Shown here piece after piece: positions 34,787-44,479 of a stretch of DNA of 60,761 nt. The notes beneath the pieces were generated by a model. That model ran no database searches and was not told the origin of the DNA. It saw only the letters and a list, made by a program, of their open reading frames with translations. The stretch spans positions 1-60,761 of the forward strand of contig JAGVMN010000009.1 in the NCBI GenBank assembly GCA_020053795.1. The letters run 5' to 3'. The DNA is from Bacteroidia bacterium (GTDB taxonomy: Bacteria; Bacteroidota; Bacteroidia; NS11-12g; UBA9320). How positions within the stretch are numbered: position 1 is the first letter of the stretch; each line of letters opens with the position of its first letter. Position numbers and translations under genes: made by a program.

Positions 34787-36477
34787 ACTTTTATTTTTTT
34801 TAGTCCGTAAATCTTTTCAGCCGATTCTTTAGAAACCAATTCATTTTTTAAATCCTGCAAAACTTTTTCTTTATCGCGTTTTTTTGGATTTCCATAACCG
34901 CCACCGCCACCTGCAATTTGATAATACAAGGTGTTGTCTGGAATTCCGTGAATCATATCTTTACTCATAGGAATATATTTTTCTCCGTTAGGAAAGGATA
35001 ATTCAATCTTATTAAGCACACTACCTTTTCCTCCAAACAAACCATAATTGGGCTCCACATCACCGTCACCAAAAACGACCATTGTTGTATCATGTCCTTT
35101 GAGAATGATTTGTGTAATAGTTCCCATCCCTCCACGCCATTGTCCTGCTCCTCCGGAGTCACACAAGTATTCATGCTGCAAAATTGTATAAGGCGTCTGT
35201 TGTTCATACATTTCATAGTCTTGATCCAACACTCCGCCAGAGGCATCAATCATTCCGATATGATCATATCCGTCATGGCCTTTCATTGCCCCGCTTCCAC
35301 CCTTCATTCCAAGAAAGCAGATGTCAACATATTTTTTTCCGGTTCGGGGATGATTGCCTGTGAAAAGTGAACACAACAAATGGTTCCATCCGGCAGTTAC
35401 TTTTTCAGGAATGGCGGGTCCGAGAGCTTTAAAAATGGCATCTGCTATCTGTGGACATAAGTGATTTCCAAAGGTTGTGGCGGCAGGATAGGATGCATTC
35501 AAAATGGTTCCTTCCGGAACAATATATTTCAGGGGCTTTATCATTCCCTCATTATGAGGAATGTTTGGATTTACCATTTGCAAAAAAGTCAAGGTAATTG
35601 CTGAGCAACTGGAGGTATAAGTTCCGTTTACAAAACCTTTTGTTTGTGATGATGATTTGGAAAAATCAAAAATGATTTCCTCGTTATTTACCATGATTTC
35701 TGCACGGACAGGAAACTTACTTCCTTTGTGTTTGCCATCGTAATACACCATGCTTTCGCCTGTGTAAATGCCATTTGGAATGTTCTTGATTTCAGAACGC
35801 ATCATTTTTTCGGTAGAATCAAACAATGCCAGTTTGTGCATTTCAAAAACGTCTAACCCGTATTTCGAAACAAAAGTTTGCAATCTTCTCTGGCCAAGTG
35901 TGCATGCACCAATTTGTGCTTTAATATCTTCCTGCACCATTTGCAAACGGATATTTGCAAAAATCAAATTCCAGACATCCTTTCTAAGTTTACCATTGTC
36001 GTATAATTTAACAGCCGGGATTCTTATTGCTTCCTGCCACACTTCAGTGGCGTTTGGATTGTAACCACCTTGCACTGCACCGCCAATATCCGCCTGATGT
36101 CCTTTTGCGGCCGACCATCCAACCAATGTGTTTTCATAAAAAATAGGTTTGAAAATCGCCACATCATTATTCTGATTTCCCATGGAGAAAACATCGTTGT
36201 GAATGATAACATCGCCTTCGTGAATATCATTGCCATATTGGTCTATAATTACTTTACAAACCGGTCCCAGTGAAAAAGATAGTATCGGGAGATTTTCTGT
36301 TTGTTCCAGCATTTGTCCTTTGGCATCATACAATCCTGTAACAAAATCTTTCGCTTCGCATAAAATGGGCGAACGGGTAGTTTTTGTCAGCGAAATGCTC
36401 ATCTCATCTGTGATGGATTTGAAGGCACGTTGAAATATAGAAACCAATATTTTATCAATAAGCATAGGCTTCGTCAA
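34783..36477 (-). CDS. hyuB: Hydantoinase B/oxoprolinase-type subunit
   Basis: This 564-residue protein of the HyuB family has SISLTKTTRSPILCEAKDF, HEGDVIIHND, GWSAAKGHQADIGG, MKGGSGAMKGHDGYDHIG and the C-terminal AGGGGGYGNPKKRD. With HyuA it uses ATP to open lactam rings (5-oxoproline, hydantoins, caprolactam) or to carboxylate ketones. In the indoleacetate pathway an enzyme of this type opens the oxindole ring to an aminophenyl dicarboxylate. The start of hyuB lies within the last codons of hyuA. Both subunits look complete. Confidence 0.9.
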   Translation of the reverse strand: MTKPMLIDKILVSIFQRAFKSITDEMSISLTKTTRSPILCEAKDFVTGLYDAKGQMLEQTENLPILSFSLGPVCKVIIDQYGNDIHEGDVIIHNDVFSMGNQNNDVAIFKPIFYENTLVGWSAAKGHQADIGGAVQGGYNPNATEVWQEAIRIPAVKLYDNGKLRKDVWNLIFANIRLQMVQEDIKAQIGACTLGQRRLQTFVSKYGLDVFEMHKLALFDSTEKMMRSEIKNIPNGIYTGESMVYYDGKHKGSKFPVRAEIMVNNEEIIFDFSKSSSQTKGFVNGTYTSSCSAITLTFLQMVNPNIPHNEGMIKPLKYIVPEGTILNASYPAATTFGNHLCPQIADAIFKALGPAIPEKVTAGWNHLLCSLFTGNHPRTGKKYVDICFLGMKGGSGAMKGHDGYDHIGMIDASGGVLDQDYEMYEQQTPYTILQHEYLCDSGGAGQWRGGMGTITQIILKGHDTTMVVFGDGDVEPNYGLFGGKGSVLNKIELSFPNGEKYIPMSKDMIHGIPDNTLYYQIAGGGGGYGNPKKRDKEKVLQDLKNELVSKESAEKIYGLKKIKV

Positions 36478-38584
36478 TTTTTTTACCTAATAAAAACCCT
36501 TCAGGAAATTTTGCTTTCTCATATACTATAAATGACCCGAAATCATCTACAACACAATCATAAATTTCACTTACAAAAACCGATGTCGTAATTTTTTCAA
36601 TAACACACGGTCCTTTTATAATTGAACCAAAAATGGGTTTATCTCCATCATAAACAGCAACTTTTTTCATGCTGTTCAATTCCGGCACGAAAACTTGTCT
36701 GTGTTCTTTAATAGCCAATTCGGCGGGAATAGATTTGATATTTGCCGATAAAAAATTTGGCTTTTCTGTTTTTCCCACAACCCGTAATCGAAGGTTGATG
36801 AGTTCCATTTCCGTTCCTTCCTCTTTCAGTGAATAGCCGTATTGCCGGTTATGTTCGTTATGAAATAATTCGAAAATAGTTGAGAGGTTATAATTCATAA
36901 CATCATCCCAACTTGCTTCCAATGGCACTTCATGGTATTGACCGATATAACGAATATCAAGAATGGGGTAAAACGAAATCTGTTCGCGTAAAACTCCTTC
37001 TTCATCAACCAATGCTTTGATTCCATCTTCTTTCATTTCGTTAAAAAACAAAAGAAACTTTTCCCTGTCAAGATTATTAAATGAAGTAAAATAGGAGCGT
37101 ATAAAATCGTGTTTCAAATCGCCCAGCAACATGCCTGCTGCACAAAAAATAGATGAAACATTTGGAACCAAAAACATGGGTATTTCCAATTCTTTGCATA
37201 TTTCAGAAGAGTGAATGGAGCCTGCACCTCCGGCTACAATGAATAAAAATTCCCGGGGGTCATATCCCCGCTCAACAGAAATTTCACGAACGCCTTGTGC
37301 CATATTATTGTTTATGATCCGGAACATTCCTGCTGCCGTTTCAAGTACTGATAATCCAAGTTTTAAGGCGAGTTCGTCATTGATAGCTTTTTCCGCTTTG
37401 GCTTTATTGAGTTTTAATTTTCCCCCGGCAAAAAAATCCGGATTAAGATAGCCGAGAATTAAATCTGCATCTGTACAGGCGGGAATTGCCCCGCCGCTGT
37501 CATAACAAACCGGACCTGGCAAAGCTCCAGCACTTTGAGGGCCCATTTGTAAAAGTCCTCCGTTATTAATCCACCCAATGCTTCCTCCCCCTGCTCCAAT
37601 CGTAATAATATCAAGCGACGGCAGGGCAATGCGATAGCGATTGATTTTCCCCTCGGTACTTGTCACACATTGATTGTCTATCACAATGGCCGCATCAAAA
37701 CTGGTTCCTCCCATATCAACGGTTATGCAATTTTTATAACCGAACATCTTTGAGTAAAACGCCCCGGCTGTGGGAGCCGCCGCCGGGCCGGATAAAACCG
37801 TAACAGCAGGATTTTTTTTAACTTGTTCCGGAACAACCACTCCGCCATTTGACTGCATGATTAAAAGCGTTCCTTTGAAATTTATAGTCTCTAATTTTTG
37901 AGTGAGATTATCAAGATATTTGACAACAATCGGGCCTACAAAAGCACTGACTGTTGTGGTACTCACCCTCTCATAAAAACGAATGGATGGAAGTACTTCA
38001 AAGGAAGCAGTAACAAAAATTCCGGGGAGTTTTTTGCGAAGAAAATTTACAGCTCGTTTTTCGTGAGATGAATTTTTGTAGGAATTCATGAAGCAAATTG
38101 CAACCGATTCTACTTTTTCATCTTTAATTTTTTGAATAATTGGAAGAAGTTCTTTTTCATTAAATTTTTTGACAACTTCTCCCTCAGAATCAATCCGCTC
38201 ATCCACCGTAAATCGCAAATAGCGAGGGGCGAGGGGCGTCACATTTTTGTAACGGTTGTTGTATTGCTCTTCACGAATTCCTCTTCGCATTTCCAATGCA
38301 TCGCGAAAACCTTTGGTGGTGATTAATGCCGTTTTTGCTCCTTTTAGAGTTAATAATGAATTGGTGGCAACGGTGGTTCCGTGCACAATGGTATCAATGG
38401 ATGAAACAAAATTTTCAAAGGATTCTCCTACCATTTCTGAAATTTCCCGGATTCCATTAATGAATCCTTCCGAAGAATCATGAGGCGTTGATAATGTTTT
38501 ATGTACAATAGTTTTACCTTCAGAAGAGACGCAAATCAAATCTGTAAAAGTTCCTCCAATATCTATTCCTACATTAAATTTCAA
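36455..38584 (-). CDS. hyuA: Hydantoinase A/oxoprolinase-type ATPase subunit
   Basis: This protein of about 709 residues has the ATPase core FNVGIDIGGTFTDLICVSSE at its start, TIVHGTTVATNSLL, VLSGPAAAPTAGA and VDMGGTSFDAAIV, all typical of HyuA. I place the start at TTG 38584, one base after the stop of the preceding gene, because the conserved domain begins there. A longer frame to 38647 would overlap that gene by 62 bp. It activates the lactam carbonyl by phosphorylation in known relatives. It is paired with hyuB (overlap 23 bp). Confidence 0.9.
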   Translation of the reverse strand: MKFNVGIDIGGTFTDLICVSSEGKTIVHKTLSTPHDSSEGFINGIREISEMVGESFENFVSSIDTIVHGTTVATNSLLTLKGAKTALITTKGFRDALEMRRGIREEQYNNRYKNVTPLAPRYLRFTVDERIDSEGEVVKKFNEKELLPIIQKIKDEKVESVAICFMNSYKNSSHEKRAVNFLRKKLPGIFVTASFEVLPSIRFYERVSTTTVSAFVGPIVVKYLDNLTQKLETINFKGTLLIMQSNGGVVVPEQVKKNPAVTVLSGPAAAPTAGAFYSKMFGYKNCITVDMGGTSFDAAIVIDNQCVTSTEGKINRYRIALPSLDIITIGAGGGSIGWINNGGLLQMGPQSAGALPGPVCYDSGGAIPACTDADLILGYLNPDFFAGGKLKLNKAKAEKAINDELALKLGLSVLETAAGMFRIINNNMAQGVREISVERGYDPREFLFIVAGGAGSIHSSEICKELEIPMFLVPNVSSIFCAAGMLLGDLKHDFIRSYFTSFNNLDREKFLLFFNEMKEDGIKALVDEEGVLREQISFYPILDIRYIGQYHEVPLEASWDDVMNYNLSTIFELFHNEHNRQYGYSLKEEGTEMELINLRLRVVGKTEKPNFLSANIKSIPAELAIKEHRQVFVPELNSMKKVAVYDGDKPIFGSIIKGPCVIEKITTSVFVSEIYDCVVDDFGSFIVYEKAKFPEGFLLGKKIDEAYAY

Positions 38585-38585
38585 C

Positions 38586-40619
38586 TTATTTATGAATAAA
38601 ATTCGCCTTGGACTTGGGGCCGTTGGTTTTAAAATTTTCCAAACCAATTTTCATGTCATCGGTAGTGAGGCATTCGCCAAACATTCGCGATTCCAAATCC
38701 AATCCTTCTTTTAAATTAAGTCTTGACCCTTCATAAATAGCCTTGACCAAGATTTCATCTATTTTTTTACTTAAATGTCCAATTTCCAATGGCTTTGGGG
38801 TTCCGTTACTTTTCAGTGGTTCTTGTGAAATTGTTTTTATTTTCACCTCGCCGGATGCAATTTGATTGGCAAGTTTAATTGCTTCATCAATCAAATCACC
38901 TTCTACCTCTTTATAAACCAAGCCTATTTCTAATGCTTCTTTTGCCGACACATTTTTGGCAGTCCGAAGAATTTCAGCCGCTTTTTCAATTCCGACAATA
39001 CGAGGCAACCGCTGGGTACCACCTGCTCCGGCAATAAAACCGAGGTTTACTTCGGGCTGACATACCAATACAGCCAATCCTTTTTTGCTGATACGTGTGG
39101 TGCAGGCCATGGCCAATTCATTTCCTCCGCCAAAAGCAAAACCGTTCATGGCACACACCACAGGTTTTGGGTAGTTCTCAATGTAGTTCAAAATCGTCTG
39201 GAAGGTGTGTGAATTATGGTATCCTTCTTCGGGGGTTTTAAGCGAGGCCAACATGGTAATATCAGCCCCTGAAACGAATGCTTTTGTTCCAAAACCCGTG
39301 ATCACAACGGCTTTAATCTCCTCTTCGTTTTTCGCTTTTTTTAGTTCACTTTTTATTTGTTCAAGTACTTCAAGGTTCAGTGCGTTAAGAACCTTTGGTC
39401 TGCGGATGGTGAGGATCAGGACATGATCCTTTTGTGAAACCACGATATCTTTTAGTTTCCATGCTCCCTCATTTTTTACTTTTTCCAATATTTCGGGAAA
39501 AGGAAAAGTCGTATGTGAAGTGCAAAAGTTTTTTACCAGTTCATAGGACTTATCCAGACCGAGTTTATTCATAAAAGAAAACGGCGGTCTGATTACCAAA
39601 GCCATTTCGCAAGCCATATTCAGATCGTTGATGTCAACGATTCCGATATTTAAAATATGGCTGGCCAAAGCAAAAAATGCCCCTTGAAATTCCTTTACCA
39701 GTTTTTCTTCTGTGCCGGGGGGTAGAGACGCAAAATATTGCATCTCTACTTCGCCGCGTTTAGCAGTCTCCCAAGGTTCTTTCTTTTGGGTTTTAACCTT
39801 CAAAGCTTCGGGCGTTTTAAACCAGGGCATTAACAGTTTTCCCATTTCGTCTAAACCGTGAGCGGTTATCGGGTTTCCTCCCGTGAGATTCAAAGCGGTA
39901 AAAGGGCCAACCCCCAATCCCAATGCCTTTACAGCCGCCGCATCAATTTCCTTTTCATTGCCCCAGCCTTTTTCCAAACACAAAATGGCCGTCTGGCAAA
40001 TGCCTTCAAAAATGGGATCAATAGCATAACCATAAGAACTTTTAACTTTGATTGGAACTTTACCGATGGCTTCATAAAAACCAAGCATAAGATTTAAGAC
40101 AGAATCCGCAGTGTCTGCTCCCGGAACAAGTTCAACAATCGGATTGATCTCAGCCGGAAAAAAATAGTGGGCTACCAGGCAACGGGATTTGTTTTTTATA
40201 TTTCGAAAAATAACTTCGGGTTGCATGTGCGAGGAGTTGGAAAGGTAGATGCATTCAGAATCGGTCAGGGTCTCAACCTGTCTGAATATTTTGTCTTTGA
40301 TGTTTTCATCTTCGGTGGCCGCCTCTATAACTATTTGCGACCATTTGACTGCATCATAATCAGAAGTGAAGATTAAACTATCTTGGATCATCTGTGCCTG
40401 ATCAGGCTTGAATGCACCGGACTCGAGACCCTTTTGTATTTTTTTGTGAACCTTGTTTTTAGCCTTATCCAGAGCATCCGGAGAAATGTCGATGACAACG
40501 ATTTTCACCCCTGACCCGGAAAGGGATTTGGCAAAATGCAAGGCAATATCAGGCCCTATCTGACCCGCCCCTACCACTGAGATTTTGGTGATGTTGAGAT
40601 TTTTGTATTTATATGACAT
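38586..40619 (-). CDS. 3-hydroxyacyl-CoA dehydrogenase/enoyl-CoA hydratase fusion
   Basis: This protein of about 677 residues carries the dehydrogenase first (KISVVGAGQIGPDIALHFA, NAD-binding; SSHMQPEVIFRNI; NPITAHGLDEMG) and the crotonase second (ILTIRRPKVLNALNLEVLEQ, KAFVSGADITML, AFGGGNELAMACTTRI). This is the reverse of FadB/FadJ order and matches fused enzymes seen in archaea and some bacteria. It would hydrate an aryl-enoyl-CoA and oxidise the alcohol. The start MSYKYKNLN at 40619 follows the upstream stop by 10 bp; an in-frame start at 40670 would overlap the upstream gene. Confidence 0.92.
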   Translation of the reverse strand: MSYKYKNLNITKISVVGAGQIGPDIALHFAKSLSGSGVKIVVIDISPDALDKAKNKVHKKIQKGLESGAFKPDQAQMIQDSLIFTSDYDAVKWSQIVIEAATEDENIKDKIFRQVETLTDSECIYLSNSSHMQPEVIFRNIKNKSRCLVAHYFFPAEINPIVELVPGADTADSVLNLMLGFYEAIGKVPIKVKSSYGYAIDPIFEGICQTAILCLEKGWGNEKEIDAAAVKALGLGVGPFTALNLTGGNPITAHGLDEMGKLLMPWFKTPEALKVKTQKKEPWETAKRGEVEMQYFASLPPGTEEKLVKEFQGAFFALASHILNIGIVDINDLNMACEMALVIRPPFSFMNKLGLDKSYELVKNFCTSHTTFPFPEILEKVKNEGAWKLKDIVVSQKDHVLILTIRRPKVLNALNLEVLEQIKSELKKAKNEEEIKAVVITGFGTKAFVSGADITMLASLKTPEEGYHNSHTFQTILNYIENYPKPVVCAMNGFAFGGGNELAMACTTRISKKGLAVLVCQPEVNLGFIAGAGGTQRLPRIVGIEKAAEILRTAKNVSAKEALEIGLVYKEVEGDLIDEAIKLANQIASGEVKIKTISQEPLKSNGTPKPLEIGHLSKKIDEILVKAIYEGSRLNLKEGLDLESRMFGECLTTDDMKIGLENFKTNGPKSKANFIHK

Positions 40620-40629
40620 GGTTCTAAAA

Positions 40630-41583
40630 TTAATTGTCAAATTGTTTATTTGTATTTCCCAATTCAGCAAAACTTCTTTGCAGAAAAACTTTGATCATCT
40701 CTTTTCGATAGGGTCGCGTATAGAAATCATTGTCAATGACCCTCGCCTTCTTAAACACCTGCAAAATCAGGGAATCTATCGCCGACATACCAATTCCTTC
40801 AGCCACAACCGGCCCTGGATCTACCCCACCCAATGCAATTTTTATCCTCCCCTTTTTGTCAATGGAGACCGCAGTCGTTAAGGAGGTGTAATCCACACTT
40901 TCACGTGGCCGAAGTTTTTTAAAAACGCATCTATAATCCTTATCGAGTGGAAGCAGAATAGCAGTGACAATTGCTTTAGGATTGAGTTGTCTGGGGTTAA
41001 CACCATCGCCTGTGTATATATCTTCCAGCTTAATGAGCTTTACCCCGTCTGTATCAAAAACTTCAATTTGGGCATCCAGACAAATGAGTACAGGAGCGGT
41101 ATCTGAAACAAATTTTGAAAAACAGTTTTTCTTCCCGCCGGTCGCAATGCAAACATCACCTTCACATTTCAGGCAATAACCCACTGCTTCACGCCACCAT
41201 TCGCTTTGATTGTAAAAAATACAGCGATTCTCACATAAGATATTGCCGCCGATGGTAGCCGTTTTTCGAATCATGGGTGAGGCAACCGAATGAGCCGCTT
41301 CAAGCAATGCCGGAAAATGATCAGCTATGGTCTTATGCTTTTTCAAATCATCTAACTTTACCAAAGAACCGATCCGTAAGACATTCCAGTCATTAGAAAC
41401 TTGTTTAAGCTCCGGTATCGCCGAGATGTCAATGAGACAGTTTGTTTCATCATTTCCCTGAAACTTATTGATGATGACATCCGTGCCTCCGGCCATATAG
41501 CGAAAATCTTCTCCATGTTTTAAGGCGAGGGCAATTGCCTCTTCAACACTTTGACATTTATGATATGTTTTGGCTGCAATCAT
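40630..41583 (-). CDS. FAD/[4Fe-4S] subunit of molybdenum hydroxylase B (HcrB-like)
   Basis: This 317-residue FAD subunit has FRYMAGGTDVIINKF, then SPMIRKTATIGGNILCENRC, and a cysteine-rich insertion. The four cysteines are spaced C-x15-C-x7-C-x8-C (RCIFYNQSEWW, GYCLK, DVCIAT, KNCF). This pattern is that of the beta subunit of 4-hydroxybenzoyl-CoA reductase, where it binds an extra [4Fe-4S] cluster. The cluster lets that enzyme exchange electrons with low-potential ferredoxin and act on aryl-CoA thioesters. It points to a CoA-thioester substrate for enzyme B. The partner gene follows upstream without a gap. Confidence 0.9.
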   Translation of the reverse strand: MIAAKTYHKCQSVEEAIALALKHGEDFRYMAGGTDVIINKFQGNDETNCLIDISAIPELKQVSNDWNVLRIGSLVKLDDLKKHKTIADHFPALLEAAHSVASPMIRKTATIGGNILCENRCIFYNQSEWWREAVGYCLKCEGDVCIATGGKKNCFSKFVSDTAPVLICLDAQIEVFDTDGVKLIKLEDIYTGDGVNPRQLNPKAIVTAILLPLDKDYRCVFKKLRPRESVDYTSLTTAVSIDKKGRIKIALGGVDPGPVVAEGIGMSAIDSLILQVFKKARVIDNDFYTRPYRKEMIKVFLQRSFAELGNTNKQFDN

Positions 41584-44367
41584 TTATATCGTCATTGCTG
41601 CTTCCGTTTGTTTTGTCCTTTTCAATTCATTCAAAATATCTTCCGGCTTAATCGGGAGTTTGGTGATCCGCACCCCCACTGCATCGTAAATAGCATTGGC
41701 TATTGCAGGAAGAATCGGGTGCAAGGCTCCCTCTCCGCATTCCTTTGCCCCGAAGGGTCCTTCGGGATCATTGGTTTCTACAATATTGGTAGCGATATCA
41801 GGGGTGTCCATGGAGGTCGGAATCTTGTAATCGAGAAAATTATTGTTCACGATGAGACCTTTGTAATATTTCATCTCTTCGCTGATGGCCTGACCTATGC
41901 CCATGTGCCATGACCCTTCCAGTTGTCCTTCAACCGCCAACGGGTTGATGGCTTTGCCGCAATCGTGGGCTCCCCAAATTTTGAGAATTTTCACCTTTCC
42001 GGTTTCTGTATCTACTTTCACTTCTGCCACACATGCCCCAAACGAATAGGAAGGGCTCAAACCGGCTCCGGCTCCTTTAAAATCTCCCCCGAGTTTCGGA
42101 GAGATGTATTTTCCGATTACATTAACAGCACCGCGTTTGGAAACCAAAATACCTATTGCTTCCATCCAACCCACATCAATACTTTTGTCATTACTGAAGA
42201 CTCTTTCATTACAGAGGTTCAATTCTTCAATGGCAATATCTTTTGCTTTGGCTATAGCGTTAAGAATTTCAATTTTCAATTTTTCTGCGGCATCTTTAGC
42301 GGCATTGCCGGCCATAAAGGTTACCCGGCTCGAATAACTTCCCATGTCAACCGGAGTAATCAACGTGTCCGCCGCGAGTACAAATATTTTATCCAAGGCA
42401 ATGTTGAGTACTTCGGCAACAATCATGGCGAGCATGGTGTCACTCCCCTGCCCTATATCACTGGCTCCGCTCGTAATGAGTACTCTGCCATCGAAATCCA
42501 GTTTGAGATGAACAACGGATTGCGGCAGTTCATTCCAGATAATCGGTAACGCAGATCCGCTGATGAAGAATCCACACCCGACACCCAGGCCGTGCCCGAC
42601 TTCCAATTTCCCATGTCTATTCTTCCAATCGCTTTGTTTTGCCACCTTCATCAGTGACTCTCGGCTGCCGTTGGAGGTAATGCGGTATTGACCAATGGTG
42701 ACAGTATTCGGTGTAAGGAAATTTTTAAGCCGAATTTCGACCGGATCAATCTGCAACCTATGGGCGATATCATCAATCAGACTCTCAGTTGCGAAACGCG
42801 AGTTCACAGCTCCGTGTCCTCTCATGGCCCCGCATTGCGGTTTGTTTGTATAGACCCGACAGGTTTTGAAACCGAAGTTGTCCAACTTATATGGTGCCTG
42901 CAGCAGAACCCCGTTATAATAGGTGGTAACCACCCCAAAACTTCCATACGCTCCCCCGTCTATGGCGATATCGGCATCCAGAACCATAAGTGTTCCGTCT
43001 CGCATGGCACCGAGTTGAACAGTCATTTGAGAAGGGTGGCGACCGTGGTTGCTGATAAAAACTTCTTCACGGGTGAAGCGTATTTTTACCGGCCAACCTG
43101 TTTTTCTTGCCAAATGAGATATGATCATTTCATGCGGGAACGGATCACTTTTTCCACCAAACCCACCCCCGACGTATGGCTTTATCACCCGGACCCTGTT
43201 CAATGGAACTTCCATAACTTTGGCAAGTGCCCGATGCAGATAATGCGGAACCTGAGTGGCCGTAATAATGGTCAAACCGTTTTCATCCCAAAAAGCTGTC
43301 GCGGCGTGTGGTTCGGTAAAAGCATGAGTAACCCCTTCAAATTCAAAAGTCATTTTAGAAACCACATCTGATTCTTCCATGCCTTTTTGTTGATCCCCAA
43401 AACGCAGTTCAGCCTTCTTGTGAATATTGTTTTGGAACTTTGTTTCAGTGTGAATCCTTTCATTTAGCCCCGTGTCTTTCTGAGAATCTTCAATGGTCAG
43501 AAATTCTTGGATAGGCAGGTATTTTACCTTGATCAGTTTTAGGGCAGCATGGGCAATATCTTCAGTATCAGCAGCTACTGCGGCAATCACTTCGCCAATA
43601 TAACGAACTTTGTCAATGGCCATGGCTGTTTCGTCATTCGAAACAGGCAACACACCAAACCTGACCGGCAATTCCTGACCGGTCACGACCGCCCGGACAC
43701 CCGAGAGTTTCTCTGCTTGGCTTGTATCTATGCTTTCAATTCTTGCGTGCGGATAAATGCTTCTGAGAAATTTTGCATGAAGTGTATTTTTCATTCTGAT
43801 ATCGTCAGCATACTCCGCACTGCCACTTACTTTCTTGTTGGCTTCGATATATGGTCTTGGCTTTCCTACAATAGAAGTCTCATTCGTAATTGGTAATTGA
43901 TCATTCGTAATTCCTTCAGCATATTCTGCTACTGCTTCTATGATCTTTTTATAGCCTGTGCAACGGCAAACATTTCCTGAAAGGGATTCCTTTATCTCAT
44001 CAATGGTTGGTGTAGGGGTTTTATTCACAAAGTCCAAAGCTGTTATCACCATACCCGGCGTGCAGAATCCGCATTGTACAGCACCTTTTTCTACAAATAT
44101 TTTCTGAAGACGGTGCAGTCTTCCATCAGTTGAAATTCCTTCAATAGTAGTTACTGCTGCTCCATCAAATCGCAAGGCAGGCGTAATACAACTAAGTACC
44201 GGTTCATCATTTACCAATACCGTACAAGCCCCGCAGTTACCTTGTTCGCATCCTATTTTTGTACCTGTCAGGCCAATCCTTTCGCGGATTACTTCAGAAA
44301 GCATTTCGTCCCCTTTCACCAAAACCTCATGAGATTTTCCGTTAACCGAAAGCTTCAGAATGTTCAT
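41584..44367 (-). CDS. Fused 2Fe-2S and molybdopterin subunit of molybdenum hydroxylase B
   Basis: This 927-residue protein joins a two-cluster 2Fe-2S domain (residues 1-155: TKIGCEQGNCGACTVLVND, QCGFCTPGMVITA, VCRCTGYKKI) to a molybdopterin domain (from about 165: GKPRPYIEANKKVSGSAEYA, YVGGGFGGKSDPFPHE, CGAMRGHGAVNSRFATE, SGASDIGQGSDTMLAM). The C-terminal GPFGAKECGEGALHPILPA carries the expected catalytic glutamate. In most relatives these are two proteins. With the HcrB-like subunit it forms a second molybdenum hydroxylase/reductase of this operon, and it is the operon's first gene. It is the better candidate for acting on an aryl-CoA ester such as indoleacetyl-CoA; this is inference. Confidence 0.92.
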   Translation of the reverse strand: MNILKLSVNGKSHEVLVKGDEMLSEVIRERIGLTGTKIGCEQGNCGACTVLVNDEPVLSCITPALRFDGAAVTTIEGISTDGRLHRLQKIFVEKGAVQCGFCTPGMVITALDFVNKTPTPTIDEIKESLSGNVCRCTGYKKIIEAVAEYAEGITNDQLPITNETSIVGKPRPYIEANKKVSGSAEYADDIRMKNTLHAKFLRSIYPHARIESIDTSQAEKLSGVRAVVTGQELPVRFGVLPVSNDETAMAIDKVRYIGEVIAAVAADTEDIAHAALKLIKVKYLPIQEFLTIEDSQKDTGLNERIHTETKFQNNIHKKAELRFGDQQKGMEESDVVSKMTFEFEGVTHAFTEPHAATAFWDENGLTIITATQVPHYLHRALAKVMEVPLNRVRVIKPYVGGGFGGKSDPFPHEMIISHLARKTGWPVKIRFTREEVFISNHGRHPSQMTVQLGAMRDGTLMVLDADIAIDGGAYGSFGVVTTYYNGVLLQAPYKLDNFGFKTCRVYTNKPQCGAMRGHGAVNSRFATESLIDDIAHRLQIDPVEIRLKNFLTPNTVTIGQYRITSNGSRESLMKVAKQSDWKNRHGKLEVGHGLGVGCGFFISGSALPIIWNELPQSVVHLKLDFDGRVLITSGASDIGQGSDTMLAMIVAEVLNIALDKIFVLAADTLITPVDMGSYSSRVTFMAGNAAKDAAEKLKIEILNAIAKAKDIAIEELNLCNERVFSNDKSIDVGWMEAIGILVSKRGAVNVIGKYISPKLGGDFKGAGAGLSPSYSFGACVAEVKVDTETGKVKILKIWGAHDCGKAINPLAVEGQLEGSWHMGIGQAISEEMKYYKGLIVNNNFLDYKIPTSMDTPDIATNIVETNDPEGPFGAKECGEGALHPILPAIANAIYDAVGVRITKLPIKPEDILNELKRTKQTEAAMTI

Positions 44368-44479
44368 TTCGACCTTAAATTTCCTTCTTCAAAAGTGGGG
44401 TAAATGTCCTTCTGAAAATATGACAATCGTCATATAATACTTCTGAGTCTTCTACTATTTTTGAGCGAAATCTCCTTAT
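44368..44479. promoter_or_regulatory. Divergent promoter region
   Basis: This 112-bp gap lies between the first gene of the minus-strand catabolic operon and the divergent nifJ. On the plus strand TATTTTTG at 44456-44463 fits the TAnnTTTG -7 element for nifJ. I see no regulator gene beside it and no clear operator. Confidence 0.4.
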
